A stretch of DNA of 64,000 bases from Sphingomonadaceae bacterium (GCA_029268145.1 JAJUHA010000002.1:141806-205805), one strand, 5' to 3'. Positions 7,448 through 15,642 are shown, numbered from the stretch's first letter. Notes: generated by a model from the sequence alone, not told the origin. Program-made: numbers and translations.

Positions 7448-8038
7448 ATGCCGCAAGCCCCCTCCCGATCGACCGAAGCCGGGCTCCTCCCGGCGGCTGC
7501 CCTGCTCGTGCTTCTGCCTGCGCTTCCTGGCCTTGCCTCCTCCGGCAGCAGCGCCAGCGCGCTCCGAGCCGAGGCGGAGGCAATCGTGGGCGCGCCCGTC
7601 GCCATCGATCCGCGGCTCCGCGTTCCCGACTGCCCCGGCGGCTTCCGCTTCACCCCCGCTGCCGAGGGCCGGACGCTCCGCATGGCCTGCCCGGCCACGG
7701 GCTGGCAGGCCGTGGCGCCGCTGGCCGGTCCCGCGATGGCCGGTGCCGCGATGGCCGGTCCCGCGATGGCCGGTCCCGCGATGGCCGGGGCAGCGGTGGC
7801 GGGACTCGAGGCGGCGGCTCCGGGCCGTCCGCTGGCGGCGAGCGCGGCACCCGCCGTCCGCCGGGGCGATCTGGTCACCGTCGGCTATGACGGTCCCGGC
7901 TTCCGCGTCACCGTCGAGGCGATAGCCGAGGCGAGCGCTGCCCCCGGCGAGCGGGTGATGCTGCGGAACCGCGTCACCGGCCAGCGCTTTCCGGCAACCG
8001 TGGCGGACGACGGCACGCACGCTCTGCTTCGCCGCTAA
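7448..8038 (+). CDS. flgA: FlgA, P-ring assembly chaperone
   Basis: FlgA is a periplasmic chaperone for P-ring (FlgI) assembly. From the ATG at 7448 the product is 196 residues; an in-frame GTG at 7445 is equally well placed behind AGGAG (7432-7436) and could be the true start. A signal peptide is visible (LLPAAALLVLLPALPGLASS). The C-terminal SAF-like part is recognisable: AVRRGDLVTVGYDGPGFRVT, then EAIAEASAAPGERVMLRNRV and TGQRFPATVADDG. The middle contains an unusual five-copy pentapeptide repeat (AGPAM type, about residues 92-117). Sequence identity in this family is low, so the call leans on the SAF-like tail and the flagellar neighbours. Confidence 0.85.
   Translation: MPQAPSRSTEAGLLPAAALLVLLPALPGLASSGSSASALRAEAEAIVGAPVAIDPRLRVPDCPGGFRFTPAAEGRTLRMACPATGWQAVAPLAGPAMAGAAMAGPAMAGPAMAGAAVAGLEAAAPGRPLAASAAPAVRRGDLVTVGYDGPGFRVTVEAIAEASAAPGERVMLRNRVTGQRFPATVADDGTHALLRR
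7723..7797 (+). repeat. 15-base tandem repeat inside flgA, five units
   Basis: Units start at 7723, 7738, 7753, 7768 and 7783 with the consensus GGCCGGTCCCGCGAT. Units 1, 3 and 4 are identical, unit 2 has one change and unit 5 is more diverged. The length is a multiple of three, so gain or loss of a unit would keep the frame and change the number of Ala-Gly-Pro-Ala-Met pentapeptides in FlgA. Confidence 0.95.
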
Positions 8039-8115
8039 ACCCTCCCGTCCTTCTGCCGTATCGGGGCGCAGGGGAGTCCGATCCGGGCTCCCGCTGCGGA
8101 CGATCGAGACGGACA

Positions 8116-8469
8116 ATGGTTGACGGCATCAAGGGCTCCAAGGGCCAGCCTTTCCAGCGCCTCGCCGGCAATGATCCGGCGCGGTCGGCCGCAGGCACGG
8201 GCGGAACGGCCCCGCTGTCGCGCGCCGGCGCGCTGGGTCGGCCCACCCTCTCCGGCGGCCGCGAGCCGTTCGACCCTGCCGGGATCACGGGCATTTCTGG
8301 CCTCAAGGGCATCGCCCGCGATCTCGCCATCCGCCCTCCGGTCGATGCCCAGCGCGTCGCCGACGTGAAGCTCGCCATCCAGGCAGGGAGCTATCGGCCC
8401 GACGCGGAGGCGATCGCCTCCGCCATGATCGCGCAGGAAGCCTCGCTTCTCGCCAGCCGTCGCGGCTGA
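8116..8469 (+). CDS. flgM: FlgM-like anti-sigma-28 factor
   Basis: FlgM holds the flagellar sigma factor FliA (sigma-28) inactive until the hook is finished and FlgM is exported. The 117-residue product has a long, low-complexity, Gly/Pro/Ser-rich N-terminus. The C-terminal FlgM signature is PPVDAQRVADVKLAIQAG followed by SYRPDAEAIASAMIAQE (about residues 73-108). It lies 77 bases after flgA in the same direction, the usual flgA-flgM order. At 117 residues it is somewhat longer than typical FlgM (about 90-100). Its presence implies that late genes such as the flagellin are under FliA control. Confidence 0.85.
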   Translation: MVDGIKGSKGQPFQRLAGNDPARSAAGTGGTAPLSRAGALGRPTLSGGREPFDPAGITGISGLKGIARDLAIRPPVDAQRVADVKLAIQAGSYRPDAEAIASAMIAQEASLLASRRG

Positions 8470-8477
8470 TCGCACAC

Positions 8478-9137
8478 TCAGACCGGGTCGAAGCCCAGGT
8501 TCCGGAACCGCTCCGGAAGCGGGGCGCGCACCTCCATGCGGCGCCCGGCGGCATCGGGAAAGGCGAGCGCGGCAGCGTGCAGCATCAGCCCGCCCGGGTC
8601 TCCTCGGCCATAGACCGGGTCGCCCAGGATTGCGGCGCTCCGCGCCAGCAGCGTCGCGTGCACCCGGAGCTGGTGGGTGCGCCCCGTCTCCGGCCGGAAC
8701 CGCACCAGCGCGCCCGCAGGAGCCCGCGCCTCGACCTGCCAGTGCGTCACGGCCGGCTGGCCGTCGTTCGCCACCGCGATCCACCAGCCCCGCGCACGCG
8801 ACGAGCGCCTGGCGAGCGGCGCATCGATGCGGCCTGCGTCAGCCTCCGGCGGCGGCGCCACCACGGCCAGGTAGCTTTTCTCGATCATGCGCCCGGCGAA
8901 TGCGGCCTGCAGCCGCCGGAGCGCGGCCGGCCGCTTGGCCAACAGGAGGCAGCCGCTGGTGTCCCGGTCCAGCCGGTGGACGGGGCGCCACCGGCACCCC
9001 GCCGCCGCGAGCCGCGTCTCGAGCGAGTCGCGCGTGCGGGGCCCCGGGTGCACGGCAAGCCCCGGCGGCTTGTCGATGACCGCGCAGTCCGGGTCCTCGA
9101 GGAGAATCGCCACGCCGGGAGGCCGTCCGCGCGTCAT
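8478..9137 (-). CDS. RluA-family pseudouridine synthase
   Basis: This enzyme converts specific uridines in rRNA or tRNA to pseudouridine. From the ATG at 9137 it has 219 residues; an in-frame TTG at 9170 would add 11. The catalytic motif is HRLDRDTSGCLLLAK, with the active-site Asp in the second RLD-xx-TSG position. The family blocks AVIDKPPGLAVHPG near the N-terminus and RTHQLRVHATLLARSAAILG near the C-terminus are present. There is no S4 domain, as in RluA or the short RluC/D relatives, so the target base cannot be assigned. It points away from the flagellin gene and shares only about 95 bases of upstream DNA with it; flgM ends 8 bases from its stop. Confidence 0.9.
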   Translation of the reverse strand: MTRGRPPGVAILLEDPDCAVIDKPPGLAVHPGPRTRDSLETRLAAAGCRWRPVHRLDRDTSGCLLLAKRPAALRRLQAAFAGRMIEKSYLAVVAPPPEADAGRIDAPLARRSSRARGWWIAVANDGQPAVTHWQVEARAPAGALVRFRPETGRTHQLRVHATLLARSAAILGDPVYGRGDPGGLMLHAAALAFPDAAGRRMEVRAPLPERFRNLGFDPV

Positions 9138-9232
9138 GTCAATAGCCAGCCTTAAGCGAATCCCCGTCAAGCCGTGAAGGGCGCCGAGGCTTCGCGTCCT
9201 GCGGGCCCGACCACGGACAAGGAAATGGGAAC

Positions 9233-11425
9233 ATGAGCGTCATCAACACCAATCTCGGTGCGCTGAAGGCCCAGAACGGTGGCCGGATGGCCCAGCTGGA
9301 CCTCGGCCGCGCCATGGAGCGTCTGTCGACGGGTCTCAGGATCAACAGCGCCAAGGACGACGCGGCCGGCCTCGCCATCGCCCAGCGCATGACCGCCGAC
9401 GTGCGCGGTCTTGCCATGGCGATGCGCAATGCCGGCGATGGCATCAGCCTCGCCCAGACGGCGGAAACCGCCATGGGCGAGATCACCAACATGCTCCAGC
9501 GGATGCGCGAGCTGGCGGTGCAGTCCGCCAACGCCACCTTCTCCGCCGAGGACCGCGCGGCGCTCCAGGCCGAAGTCAGCCAGCTTGTCGGCGAGATCGA
9601 GAATGTCGCAACGCGGACCAGCTTCAACGGCATCCGCCTGCTCGACGGGTCGTCGAAGTCGCTGACGCTCCAGACCGGCGCCCGGGCCGGCGAGATTGTC
9701 CGCCTCGGCATCAACTCGACCCGCACGTCCGACCTCGGCACCGGCGAGGTGCCCGGCCTCACGGCGACTGGCGCCTTCGCGGCGTCGGGCTTCTCCGCCG
9801 CCCAGACGCTCCAGGCCAATGACCTCGTCATCAACGGCGTGGCGATCGGCGCCTCGAAGGCCGCCGATGACAGCCTGTCCTTCTCCTCGAAGGAAGCTTC
9901 CGCGATCGCCAAGGCTGCCGCGATCAACGCCAAGACGGCCGAGACGGGCGTGCGTGCCGTCGTCGGCCAGACGGTGATGACCGGCACGGCGATGACTGCG
10001 GCGGCGCTGACCGGCACGGTCACCATCAACGGGGTCACCACGGGCTCGATCACCACCACCACCAACGCGGCTGCGTCGCGCACGGCGGTGGTCGATGCGA
10101 TCAACCTCATCTCGGGCCAGACCGGCGTGACGGCGATCGACACGGGGGACTCGAACCTCGGCATCAAGCTGGTGGCCGCCGATGGCCGCAACATCGAAGT
10201 GTCGCTCACCACGCTGACGGAAGCGGCAACCGGCCTCAAGGCCGGCACGCAATCCGGCGCCTTCTCGCTGGTCTCGACCAATGGCGGGCCGATCAGCGTC
10301 TCGACCATCGGCGGCGGCAGCCTCGCAAGGGCCGGCCTCGCCGCCGGGACCTTCGAGCGCGGCGTCTCGGCCACCACCACCGACTTCCGCGCCGTCGCAG
10401 CCGGCGCCGGCAGCGCCCGGGTGCTCAACACCGGCGACCTTGTCGTCAACGGCGTTGCCATCCGCGCCTCGCGGGCGGCTGACGACACCGTGTCGGATAC
10501 CCGCGCGTCGAACAGCCAGAAGGCCGCATCGGCGATCTCCATTGCCGCGGCCATCAACGAGAGCACGGCCCAGACCGGCGTCACAGCCCGCGCCCTCGCG
10601 GTCCGGATCGACGGCACCACGACCGATGTCGCCGCCTTCTCCGGCACCGCCGAGCTCTACATCAATGGCGTGCAGATCAACATCGCCATGGCCACGACCG
10701 ACAGCGCATCCCAGCGCCGGGAGAATGTGGTCACCGCCATCAACAACAACAGCGGCGCGACGGGCGTGACCGCAACCGACAACGGCCGCGGCGGCATCTC
10801 GCTGACTGCTGCCGATGGCCGCAACGTCTCGGTCTGGTTCGAGACGGCCGTCGGCCTGACCGCCGGCCATTTCGGCCTCGGCTCCGCGACGGTTGCGGGG
10901 ACCTCCTCGACCTACACGGTGACGAGCGCGGTCAACGGTGCATCGCTGACCACGGCGGAAGCCGATGCCGTCAACGTCGCCTTCGGCCAGGTGGCGCTCG
11001 AGAGCGCCAAGGCGTTCACCGTCTCGGCCGGAAGCCTCGGCTTCGGCGCAACCGCCAACTTCACGGCGCTCGGCTTCGAGGAGAACAGCTATGGCGCCGA
11101 GACGGGCGGCCTCAAGATCAAGGACGTGAACATCGCGACCCAGCAGGGCGCGCAGGAAGCGCTCACCTCGATCGACGAGGCGCTCCAGTCGATCGCCATC
11201 AACCGCGCCGAACTCGGTGCGGTCCAGAACCGGCTCGAGGCGACCATCAACAACCTGACCTCGACCAGCACCAACACGGTCGCCAGCCGCAGCCGCATCC
11301 AGGACGCGGACTTCGCGGCCGAGACGACCAACCTCGCCCGCAGCCAGATCCTCCAGCAGGCCGCGCAGGCGATGCTGGCCCAGGCGAACCAGCAGCAGCA
11401 GTCGATCCTCCAGCTGCTGCAGTAA
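9233..11425 (+). CDS. fliC: Flagellin, large form with duplicated central domain
   Basis: This is the filament subunit, 730 residues, much longer than the 280-500 common in alphaproteobacteria. The N-terminal D0/D1 region starts [15 protein letters not shown] and includes [20 protein letters not shown]. The C-terminal D1/D0 region ends with [20 protein letters not shown] and a Gln-rich tail. Between them is a long variable region with four flagellin-IN-type motifs: [10 protein letters not shown] near residue 199, VTINGV near 263, [10 protein letters not shown] near 404 and [10 protein letters not shown] near 479. The first and third begin nearly identical stretches 615 bases apart, so the outer domain looks tandemly duplicated. 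AAGGAAATGG precedes the ATG. FlgM suggests sigma-28 control, but I see no convincing sigma-28 box. Confidence 0.96.
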   Translation: MSVINTNLGALKAQNGGRMAQLDLGRAMERLSTGLRINSAKDDAAGLAIAQRMTADVRGLAMAMRNAGDGISLAQTAETAMGEITNMLQRMRELAVQSANATFSAEDRAALQAEVSQLVGEIENVATRTSFNGIRLLDGSSKSLTLQTGARAGEIVRLGINSTRTSDLGTGEVPGLTATGAFAASGFSAAQTLQANDLVINGVAIGASKAADDSLSFSSKEASAIAKAAAINAKTAETGVRAVVGQTVMTGTAMTAAALTGTVTINGVTTGSITTTTNAAASRTAVVDAINLISGQTGVTAIDTGDSNLGIKLVAADGRNIEVSLTTLTEAATGLKAGTQSGAFSLVSTNGGPISVSTIGGGSLARAGLAAGTFERGVSATTTDFRAVAAGAGSARVLNTGDLVVNGVAIRASRAADDTVSDTRASNSQKAASAISIAAAINESTAQTGVTARALAVRIDGTTTDVAAFSGTAELYINGVQINIAMATTDSASQRRENVVTAINNNSGATGVTATDNGRGGISLTAADGRNVSVWFETAVGLTAGHFGLGSATVAGTSSTYTVTSAVNGASLTTAEADAVNVAFGQVALESAKAFTVSAGSLGFGATANFTALGFEENSYGAETGGLKIKDVNIATQQGAQEALTSIDEALQSIAINRAELGAVQNRLEATINNLTSTSTNTVASRSRIQDADFAAETTNLARSQILQQAAQAMLAQANQQQQSILQLLQ

Positions 11426-11451
11426 GGCAGGATCCGGTTCTGGCCGGACAG

Positions 11452-11481
11452 GAAGGGCGAGGGGGCAACCCCTCGCCCTTC
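11452..11481 (+). terminator. Strong hairpin terminator after the flagellin gene
   Basis: A perfect 13-base inverted repeat (11452-11464 with 11469-11481, GAAGGGCGAGGGG and its complement) encloses a GCAA tetraloop, 26 bases after the flagellin stop. The GCAA loop is of the GNRA type, which stabilises RNA hairpins. Only a short pyrimidine run follows, so it may work as a terminator, as an mRNA 3' stabiliser, or both. Confidence 0.85.
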
Positions 11482-11512
11482 TCGCGTCGGCGCTCCGCCC
11501 GCTTTCCCCTTG

Positions 11513-11782
11513 TCAGGCCGAGAAGCGCTTCCGCCCGCGGCACAACATCCAGAGAAGCGCGAGGTTGACGGCGGGCGCCAGCGCAGCAATCCACGGCAGC
11601 AGCGGTTGCGGCAGGCCGCCGGCGAGGCGGTTCCAGGGCAGGCCGAGGGGCAACAGGAACAGGCCGGAAAGCGGATCGGGCTCGGACCCGAACCAGCCGA
11701 AGGCGCCGATCAGGAAGAGGACCAGCGCAGCAAGCCAGAGCGCGGCAAACCCCAAGACGAAGATCGGGCAGAGCGACCGCAT
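11513..11782 (-). CDS. Small membrane protein of unknown function
   Basis: I do not recognise this 89-residue protein. From the ATG at 11782 it starts MRSLCPIFVLGFAALWLAAL and continues hydrophobically to about residue 28. A short polar loop follows (FGSEPDPLSG), a Pro-containing hydrophobic stretch, and then a second strong membrane segment (WIAALAPAVNLALLWMLC). It ends with a basic tail (RGRKRFSA). A two- or three-helix inner-membrane protein with a positively charged cytoplasmic end is likely. It starts 7 bases after the PliG-like gene, so the two are probably co-transcribed. A longer open frame upstream is only the antisense reading of that gene. Confidence 0.6.
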   Translation of the reverse strand: MRSLCPIFVLGFAALWLAALVLFLIGAFGWFGSEPDPLSGLFLLPLGLPWNRLAGGLPQPLLPWIAALAPAVNLALLWMLCRGRKRFSA

Positions 11783-11789
11783 CGCCCCT

Positions 11790-12479
11790 TCAGCCACCGA
11801 AGACCAGCGCGTCGGGAATCTCATAGACCTCGACCGTCCCGATCCTGAGCACACTCGTGTCCCCCCGCCGCTCGACACGGATGCCGGCCTCGGAGTCGCT
11901 CGAAACCGCCCGGCCGCTGCGGAAGGCGATGATCCGGCTGCCGCCATCGGGGGTAGAGATGTGAACCGTGGCATTGCCCTGGCCGGCGCGCTTCACGCCT
12001 GCGGCGCACATGGTCATGGGCTTGTCCGGCTCGGCGACACAGCGGATCTGCGCAGTCGCATGGAAATCGGTGCCTGGCACCTTCGCGTCGGAGCTGCCTG
12101 CCGCTGGTCGCCCGGTGACACCCACGCTCAGCGCATAGGTCGCGACCTCGCCTCGCCGGCCCGTCGCCCGCATCTGATAGACCCGGGTGGTTGTGTCGCC
12201 GTCCGCGGTCACGGGACCGCGAAAGCCGTTGCCATCGCGGGAGCCGACGAAGTTCGCCTCGTCGGACGATCCCGGCGGAAGGACATTGAAGAACGCCCGG
12301 CCATCGGGATTGGCGAGGGAGACGGAGAGTGTCTGCCCACGGCGCGCGTTGACCCTGTCGTCGCGAGACTGGTCGCCCGTGATGCTGCCCTTGACGGTGG
12401 CGGCCGTCGCGCCCCGGGCGAACTGGATGGCGGACGTCTGCTCCGCCGCCGCGCGCGCTCCATGGCGCGCCGCTATCAC
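11790..12479 (-). CDS. PliG/PPC-like beta-sandwich protein, signal peptide not found
   Basis: The 229 residues read from a GTG at 12479 match a proteobacterial family often labelled inhibitor of g-type lysozyme-like or left hypothetical. The N-terminal domain has IQFARGATAATVKGSI, RGQTLSVSLANPDGRAFFNV and LPPGSSDEANFVGSRDGNG, a pre-peptidase-like beta-sandwich. The C-terminal domain has KVPGTDFHATAQIRC and ends VEVYEIPDALVFGG, the family's terminal signature. Relatives are usually periplasmic with a signal peptide; here the residues before the domain (VIAARHGARAAAEQ) are a poor signal and no better start is in frame. The true start may be non-standard, or the 5' end may have been lost next to the divergent Rieske gene. 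Confidence 0.65.
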   Translation of the reverse strand: MIAARHGARAAAEQTSAIQFARGATAATVKGSITGDQSRDDRVNARRGQTLSVSLANPDGRAFFNVLPPGSSDEANFVGSRDGNGFRGPVTADGDTTTRVYQMRATGRRGEVATYALSVGVTGRPAAGSSDAKVPGTDFHATAQIRCVAEPDKPMTMCAAGVKRAGQGNATVHISTPDGGSRIIAFRSGRAVSSDSEAGIRVERRGDTSVLRIGTVEVYEIPDALVFGG

Positions 12480-12545
12480 CGTTGTCAGATGACGGAAAAG
12501 TGACGCCGCCCTACGCTGGTCACAAAAAGGAAGAAGGAGATCCGC

Positions 12546-13886
12546 ATGGCAACCGTCGCTTCCCAGCCGCAGGTCTCTAGGCCGCTCGCCGACGTGTCGA
12601 AGCTTCGCGAGCCCGAATTCCGCAACACACCGATCACATCCGAACGCTATTTCTCGAAGGAATGGGCCGACCGGGAGTGGGAGAAGCTGTGGACACGCAC
12701 CTGGCAGATCGCCGGCATGTCTGCCCAGCTGCCGAACCGGGGAGACTGGATCACGGCCGACTTCGGCCCGGAGACGATTCTGTGCATTCGCGGCGACGAT
12801 GGCCGGGTGCGCGCCTTCTACAATGTCTGTCAGCATCGCGGCATGCCCGTGGTCTCGGGCGAACAGGGGAACGCCCGCCGCCTGGTCTGCCCCTATCATG
12901 GCTGGGCCTATGACCTTGCCGGAACGCTTCGGACCGTGCCTGACGAGGCGGATTTCCTCCAGGGCTCGCCCTGCGGCAAGCGGAACCTCGTCGAGATCCC
13001 GTGCGAGCTCTGGGCCGGGTTCGTGTGGATCAACATGGACCCGAATGCCGTGCCGCTTCGCACCTATCTCGGGCCCATCGTGCCGCAGATCGAAACCTAT
13101 CCGATGGAGAAGATGGTGCGCACCCACTGGGTCACCATCGAGGGGAACTTCAACTGGAAGCTCATCCAGGACAATTTCAACGAGAGCTACCACGTCCCGT
13201 TCGTGCATCCGCAGACCAAGTTCGTGATGGAATATTCCCATCATTACTGCCAGTTCGATCTGTATCCGGAAGGGCACGCGCGGATGTTCATGCCGGGCGC
13301 AGGACCAACCCGCCAGCTCCAGGGCGGCGAGAACGAGACGCTCGCCTCTCTGGCCGAGGAGCTCGCCTTCTGGGAGCTCGACCCGGAGCAGTTCCGGGGC
13401 GGGAAGACGCGGGAGATCCGCGCCGCGCTGCAGAAGGCCAAGCGCGAGAAGGGCGCCGCGAAGGGCTTCGACTTCTCGTCCTACCGCGACGACCAGCTCA
13501 CCGACCACTGGCACTACACCATCTTCCCTAATCTCTCCTTCAGCCTGAAGCCGGACGGAAACATCTGGCTGCGCGCCCGGCCGCACGAGCGCGACCCGGA
13601 AAAATGCTATTTCGACATGTGGTACCTGACCCTCTTTCCCGAGGGCACCGAGCGCTACTACTCGCAGAGCATGGCCGAATGGGTCGACATCTCGGTGCCC
13701 GCCCCCCATGTGCAGGGCAAGGCAGGGGAGGTCTCGTGTGGCCCGGGGATCGACCAGGACGTGGCGGTCTGGGAGTCGCAGCAGCGCGGGCTGAAGTCCC
13801 GCGGCTATCGCCGCGAGTATCTCGCCTGGCAGGAGCGGCGGGTCCGCTTCTTACACGAGAACCTCGAGAAGTGGATGGCGGACTGA
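12546..13886 (+). CDS. Rieske ring-hydroxylating oxygenase, alpha subunit (1)
   Basis: This is the catalytic subunit of a Rieske non-heme iron oxygenase, which adds oxygen to aromatic or related rings using electrons from a ferredoxin/reductase. The 446-residue product has the Rieske [2Fe-2S] motif Cys95-x-His97 ... Cys115-x2-His118 (CQHRGM and CPYHGW). The mononuclear iron site is DNFNESYHVPFVH, with Asp209, His216 and His221. An AAGAAGGAGAT ribosome site precedes the ATG. Its substrate cannot be read from the sequence. No ferredoxin or reductase gene is nearby, so it must borrow an electron chain. A second, divergent alpha subunit lies 1.7 kb away on the other strand with three SnoaL-like genes between. 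Confidence 0.92.
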   Translation: MATVASQPQVSRPLADVSKLREPEFRNTPITSERYFSKEWADREWEKLWTRTWQIAGMSAQLPNRGDWITADFGPETILCIRGDDGRVRAFYNVCQHRGMPVVSGEQGNARRLVCPYHGWAYDLAGTLRTVPDEADFLQGSPCGKRNLVEIPCELWAGFVWINMDPNAVPLRTYLGPIVPQIETYPMEKMVRTHWVTIEGNFNWKLIQDNFNESYHVPFVHPQTKFVMEYSHHYCQFDLYPEGHARMFMPGAGPTRQLQGGENETLASLAEELAFWELDPEQFRGGKTREIRAALQKAKREKGAAKGFDFSSYRDDQLTDHWHYTIFPNLSFSLKPDGNIWLRARPHERDPEKCYFDMWYLTLFPEGTERYYSQSMAEWVDISVPAPHVQGKAGEVSCGPGIDQDVAVWESQQRGLKSRGYRREYLAWQERRVRFLHENLEKWMAD

Positions 13887-14085
13887 GAGGGACAGTCGGG
13901 CCACGCCATCCGGAGTCCGGCGGCCGGCCCGGAGTGGTCAGGGGAGGGCATGCCGGCTCCAGGGGCGAGGATCCCTGACCAGGCTCTGCCGCCGATCGGC
14001 TCCGCCGCGGCCCGGACGTCGCCGGCCTGGTCCGGTTCCGTCGCGGCGAAGGGCCCCGAGCCCGCCGAGCGGGGTCATCGCGGCA

Positions 14086-14610
14086 TCAGCGCGCGCCGAA
14101 GTGGGCGTAGGAGGGATCGTCCCGTCCGCGCATGCCGAAGGCATGGTCCTTCAGGCTCGCGCGGTCCCAGATGTCGGATGAGGGGGCGCTGCTGCTCCAG
14201 TCGTAGACGGCGTGCCGGTGCGCGATCTTCCACGCGCCGTCGCGGCGGGTGAAGCGGTCGAGGTAGCGGCCGGCCGCCACCATGAAGGTCTCGCCGGCTT
14301 CGCCAGGCAGGACATGGTGGGCGATGAAGTAGCTCTCGCCACGGGCCTCGTCGCCGTTCACCTCGATGAGGATGTTGCCGATGACATGCTGGGTGCGGAT
14401 CATGCCGGCCAGCACCTCCATCACCCAGGGCACGAAGGCGGCGGCCGTGCCGCGGAAGAGCCCGTGATCGTCGGTGGCATCCGGGTGGAAGACGCTCCTG
14501 ACCAGGTCCGCGTCGCAGCGGTCGATCCCGCGCGCGAGGCGGTGGACGAGATCTCGGCAGGCCTCGCGGTCGAGAAGCGCCTGCACGCGGGGGTCGAGCA
14601 GCTCGGCCAT
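14086..14610 (-). CDS. SnoaL/NTF2-fold protein (copy A of three)
   Basis: This 174-residue cone-shaped alpha+beta barrel protein resembles the SnoaL_4 family, which includes polyketide cyclases, dehydratases and isomerases. The pattern seen is GIDRCDADLVRSVFHPDATD (Asp30/Asp33), then RTQHVIGNILIEV with His75, and the closing WKIAHRHAVYDW. The Asp and His positions correspond to the acid-base pair used by BaiE- or scytalone-dehydratase-like members, so it could be catalytic rather than a structural oxygenase beta subunit; that is inference. GGAGCC precedes the ATG by about 6 bases. It starts 1 base after the stop of copy B and is the last gene of the five-gene minus-strand island. Confidence 0.8.
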   Translation of the reverse strand: MAELLDPRVQALLDREACRDLVHRLARGIDRCDADLVRSVFHPDATDDHGLFRGTAAAFVPWVMEVLAGMIRTQHVIGNILIEVNGDEARGESYFIAHHVLPGEAGETFMVAAGRYLDRFTRRDGAWKIAHRHAVYDWSSSAPSSDIWDRASLKDHAFGMRGRDDPSYAHFGAR

Positions 14611-14611
14611 G

Positions 14612-15115
14612 TCAGGCTCCGGTGTGGAGGGGGTCGTCGGGCGCGCGCGCCCCGCGCCGGGTGAGGGTGCCGTAGAGCGGCCCGTCCCACCGGCAGGTGG
14701 AGGGGCCGTTCCGGTTCCAGTCCATCACGTAGCGGCGGTGGAGGATCCGCCACGCGCCTTCGCGCTTCTCGAGGCGGTCGAGGTAGCGGCCGCCCACTTC
14801 CATCTCCTGCGCACCCTCCGGCCCAGGCACCTCGTGGTAGGCGCGGCAGTAGGTCTCGGCCGTGGCGCTGTTGCCCTCGACCTCGATCAGCATGTTGCCG
14901 AGGAAGTGCTGGGTGCGCAGCATCTGCCGGAGCGCCGCTATGGTCGCCTCGGACCAGTCGGCGGCCGGCACCGGCCCGCTGCCATAGTCGCAGAGGGCCT
15001 CAGGCCACCAGACGCCTGCAAGGAGCGGGAGGTCGCAGCGGTCGATCGCCCGGGCGTAGCGGGCGAGCACGTCGGCAATCGCGAGCCGGTCGGCAAGCGG
15101 ATCGCGCCCGCTCAT
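14612..15115 (-). CDS. SnoaL/NTF2-fold protein (copy B of three)
   Basis: This is a 167-residue paralogue of its two neighbours. It keeps Asp25 in AIDRCDLPLLAGVWWPEALC and His70 in RTQHFLGNMLIEVEG, and closes with WRILHRRYVMDW. Where the other copies have FHDDA or FHPDA it has WWPEA, a change on the wall of the predicted pocket that suggests a different ligand. The ATG at 15115 overlaps the stop of copy C by four bases (ATGA), so translation is probably coupled. The fold call is strong. The activity (hydratase, dehydratase, isomerase, or a small oxygenase subunit) cannot be decided from the sequence. Confidence 0.8.
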   Translation of the reverse strand: MSGRDPLADRLAIADVLARYARAIDRCDLPLLAGVWWPEALCDYGSGPVPAADWSEATIAALRQMLRTQHFLGNMLIEVEGNSATAETYCRAYHEVPGPEGAQEMEVGGRYLDRLEKREGAWRILHRRYVMDWNRNGPSTCRWDGPLYGTLTRRGARAPDDPLHTGA

Positions 15116-15642
15116 CGCGTCCTGAGCTCCGCGCGGCGGCAGCTGAGGTCATGAGGCGCACGTGCGCCCATCGGGAACCCGGGCTGGCGGCGCAGGATGT
15201 CGTCTGCGGCCGGCTCCGTCCGCACCCAGTCCACGAGCTCGCTGCGGTGCGCGATCTTCCAGACACCCGCGCGCCGCTCGTAGCGGTCGACGTAGCGGCC
15301 GGCCACGAAAAGGTCCTTCGGCCCGCCCTCCTCCTCGACCCGGTGGAAGGCCTGGAAATAGACTTCGCCGAAGGCGAGATCGTCGCCTTCGAACTCGATC
15401 CGCATCTGGCCGATCATGTGGTGGTTGGCAGCGTGGCTCGAGAGCACCCCGTGCGCGAAGGCGATGAAACCGTCGACATCGCCGCGCCAGCCCGCGCCAT
15501 AGTCGGTGGTCGCATCGTCGTGAAACACCGAACGGGTGAGCGAGAGGTCGAGCCGGTCGAGCCCGCGCATGTAGGTGCTGGCGAGATCCTGGATGGCGTT
15601 TCGGCTCTCCAGCCGGTCGAGACGGGCGGCAAGGTCAGTCAC
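15112..15642 (-). CDS. SnoaL/NTF2-fold protein (copy C of three)
   Basis: This is the first of three tandem paralogues, 176 residues from a GTG at 15642. It has LDRLESRNAIQDLASTYMRG, then LDRLDLSLTRSVFHDDATTD with Asp29, NHHMIGQMRIEFEG with His75, and the closing WKIAHRSELVDW. The start lies inside the last 8 bases of the Rieske oxygenase gene, so the two are almost certainly translated as a unit. Classical ring-hydroxylating dioxygenases pair an alpha subunit with an NTF2-fold beta subunit of similar size. This copy is best placed for that role, although it keeps a putative catalytic His that beta subunits usually lack. Confidence 0.8.
   Translation of the reverse strand: MTDLAARLDRLESRNAIQDLASTYMRGLDRLDLSLTRSVFHDDATTDYGAGWRGDVDGFIAFAHGVLSSHAANHHMIGQMRIEFEGDDLAFGEVYFQAFHRVEEEGGPKDLFVAGRYVDRYERRAGVWKIAHRSELVDWVRTEPAADDILRRQPGFPMGARAPHDLSCRRAELRTR

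Noticed and set aside
9167..9190. Possible sigma-28 promoter (TCAAG and GCCGAGGC) before the flagellin gene
   Set aside because: The spacer is about 8 bases instead of 11 and the -10 block fits poorly. FlgM implies sigma-28 control, but the site is not convincing.
14086..15642. The three SnoaL-like proteins as plain oxygenase beta subunits
   Set aside because: Fold and size allow it, but three copies with a kept Asp/His pair for two alpha subunits fit catalytic SnoaL_4-type proteins at least as well, so no beta-subunit name was given.
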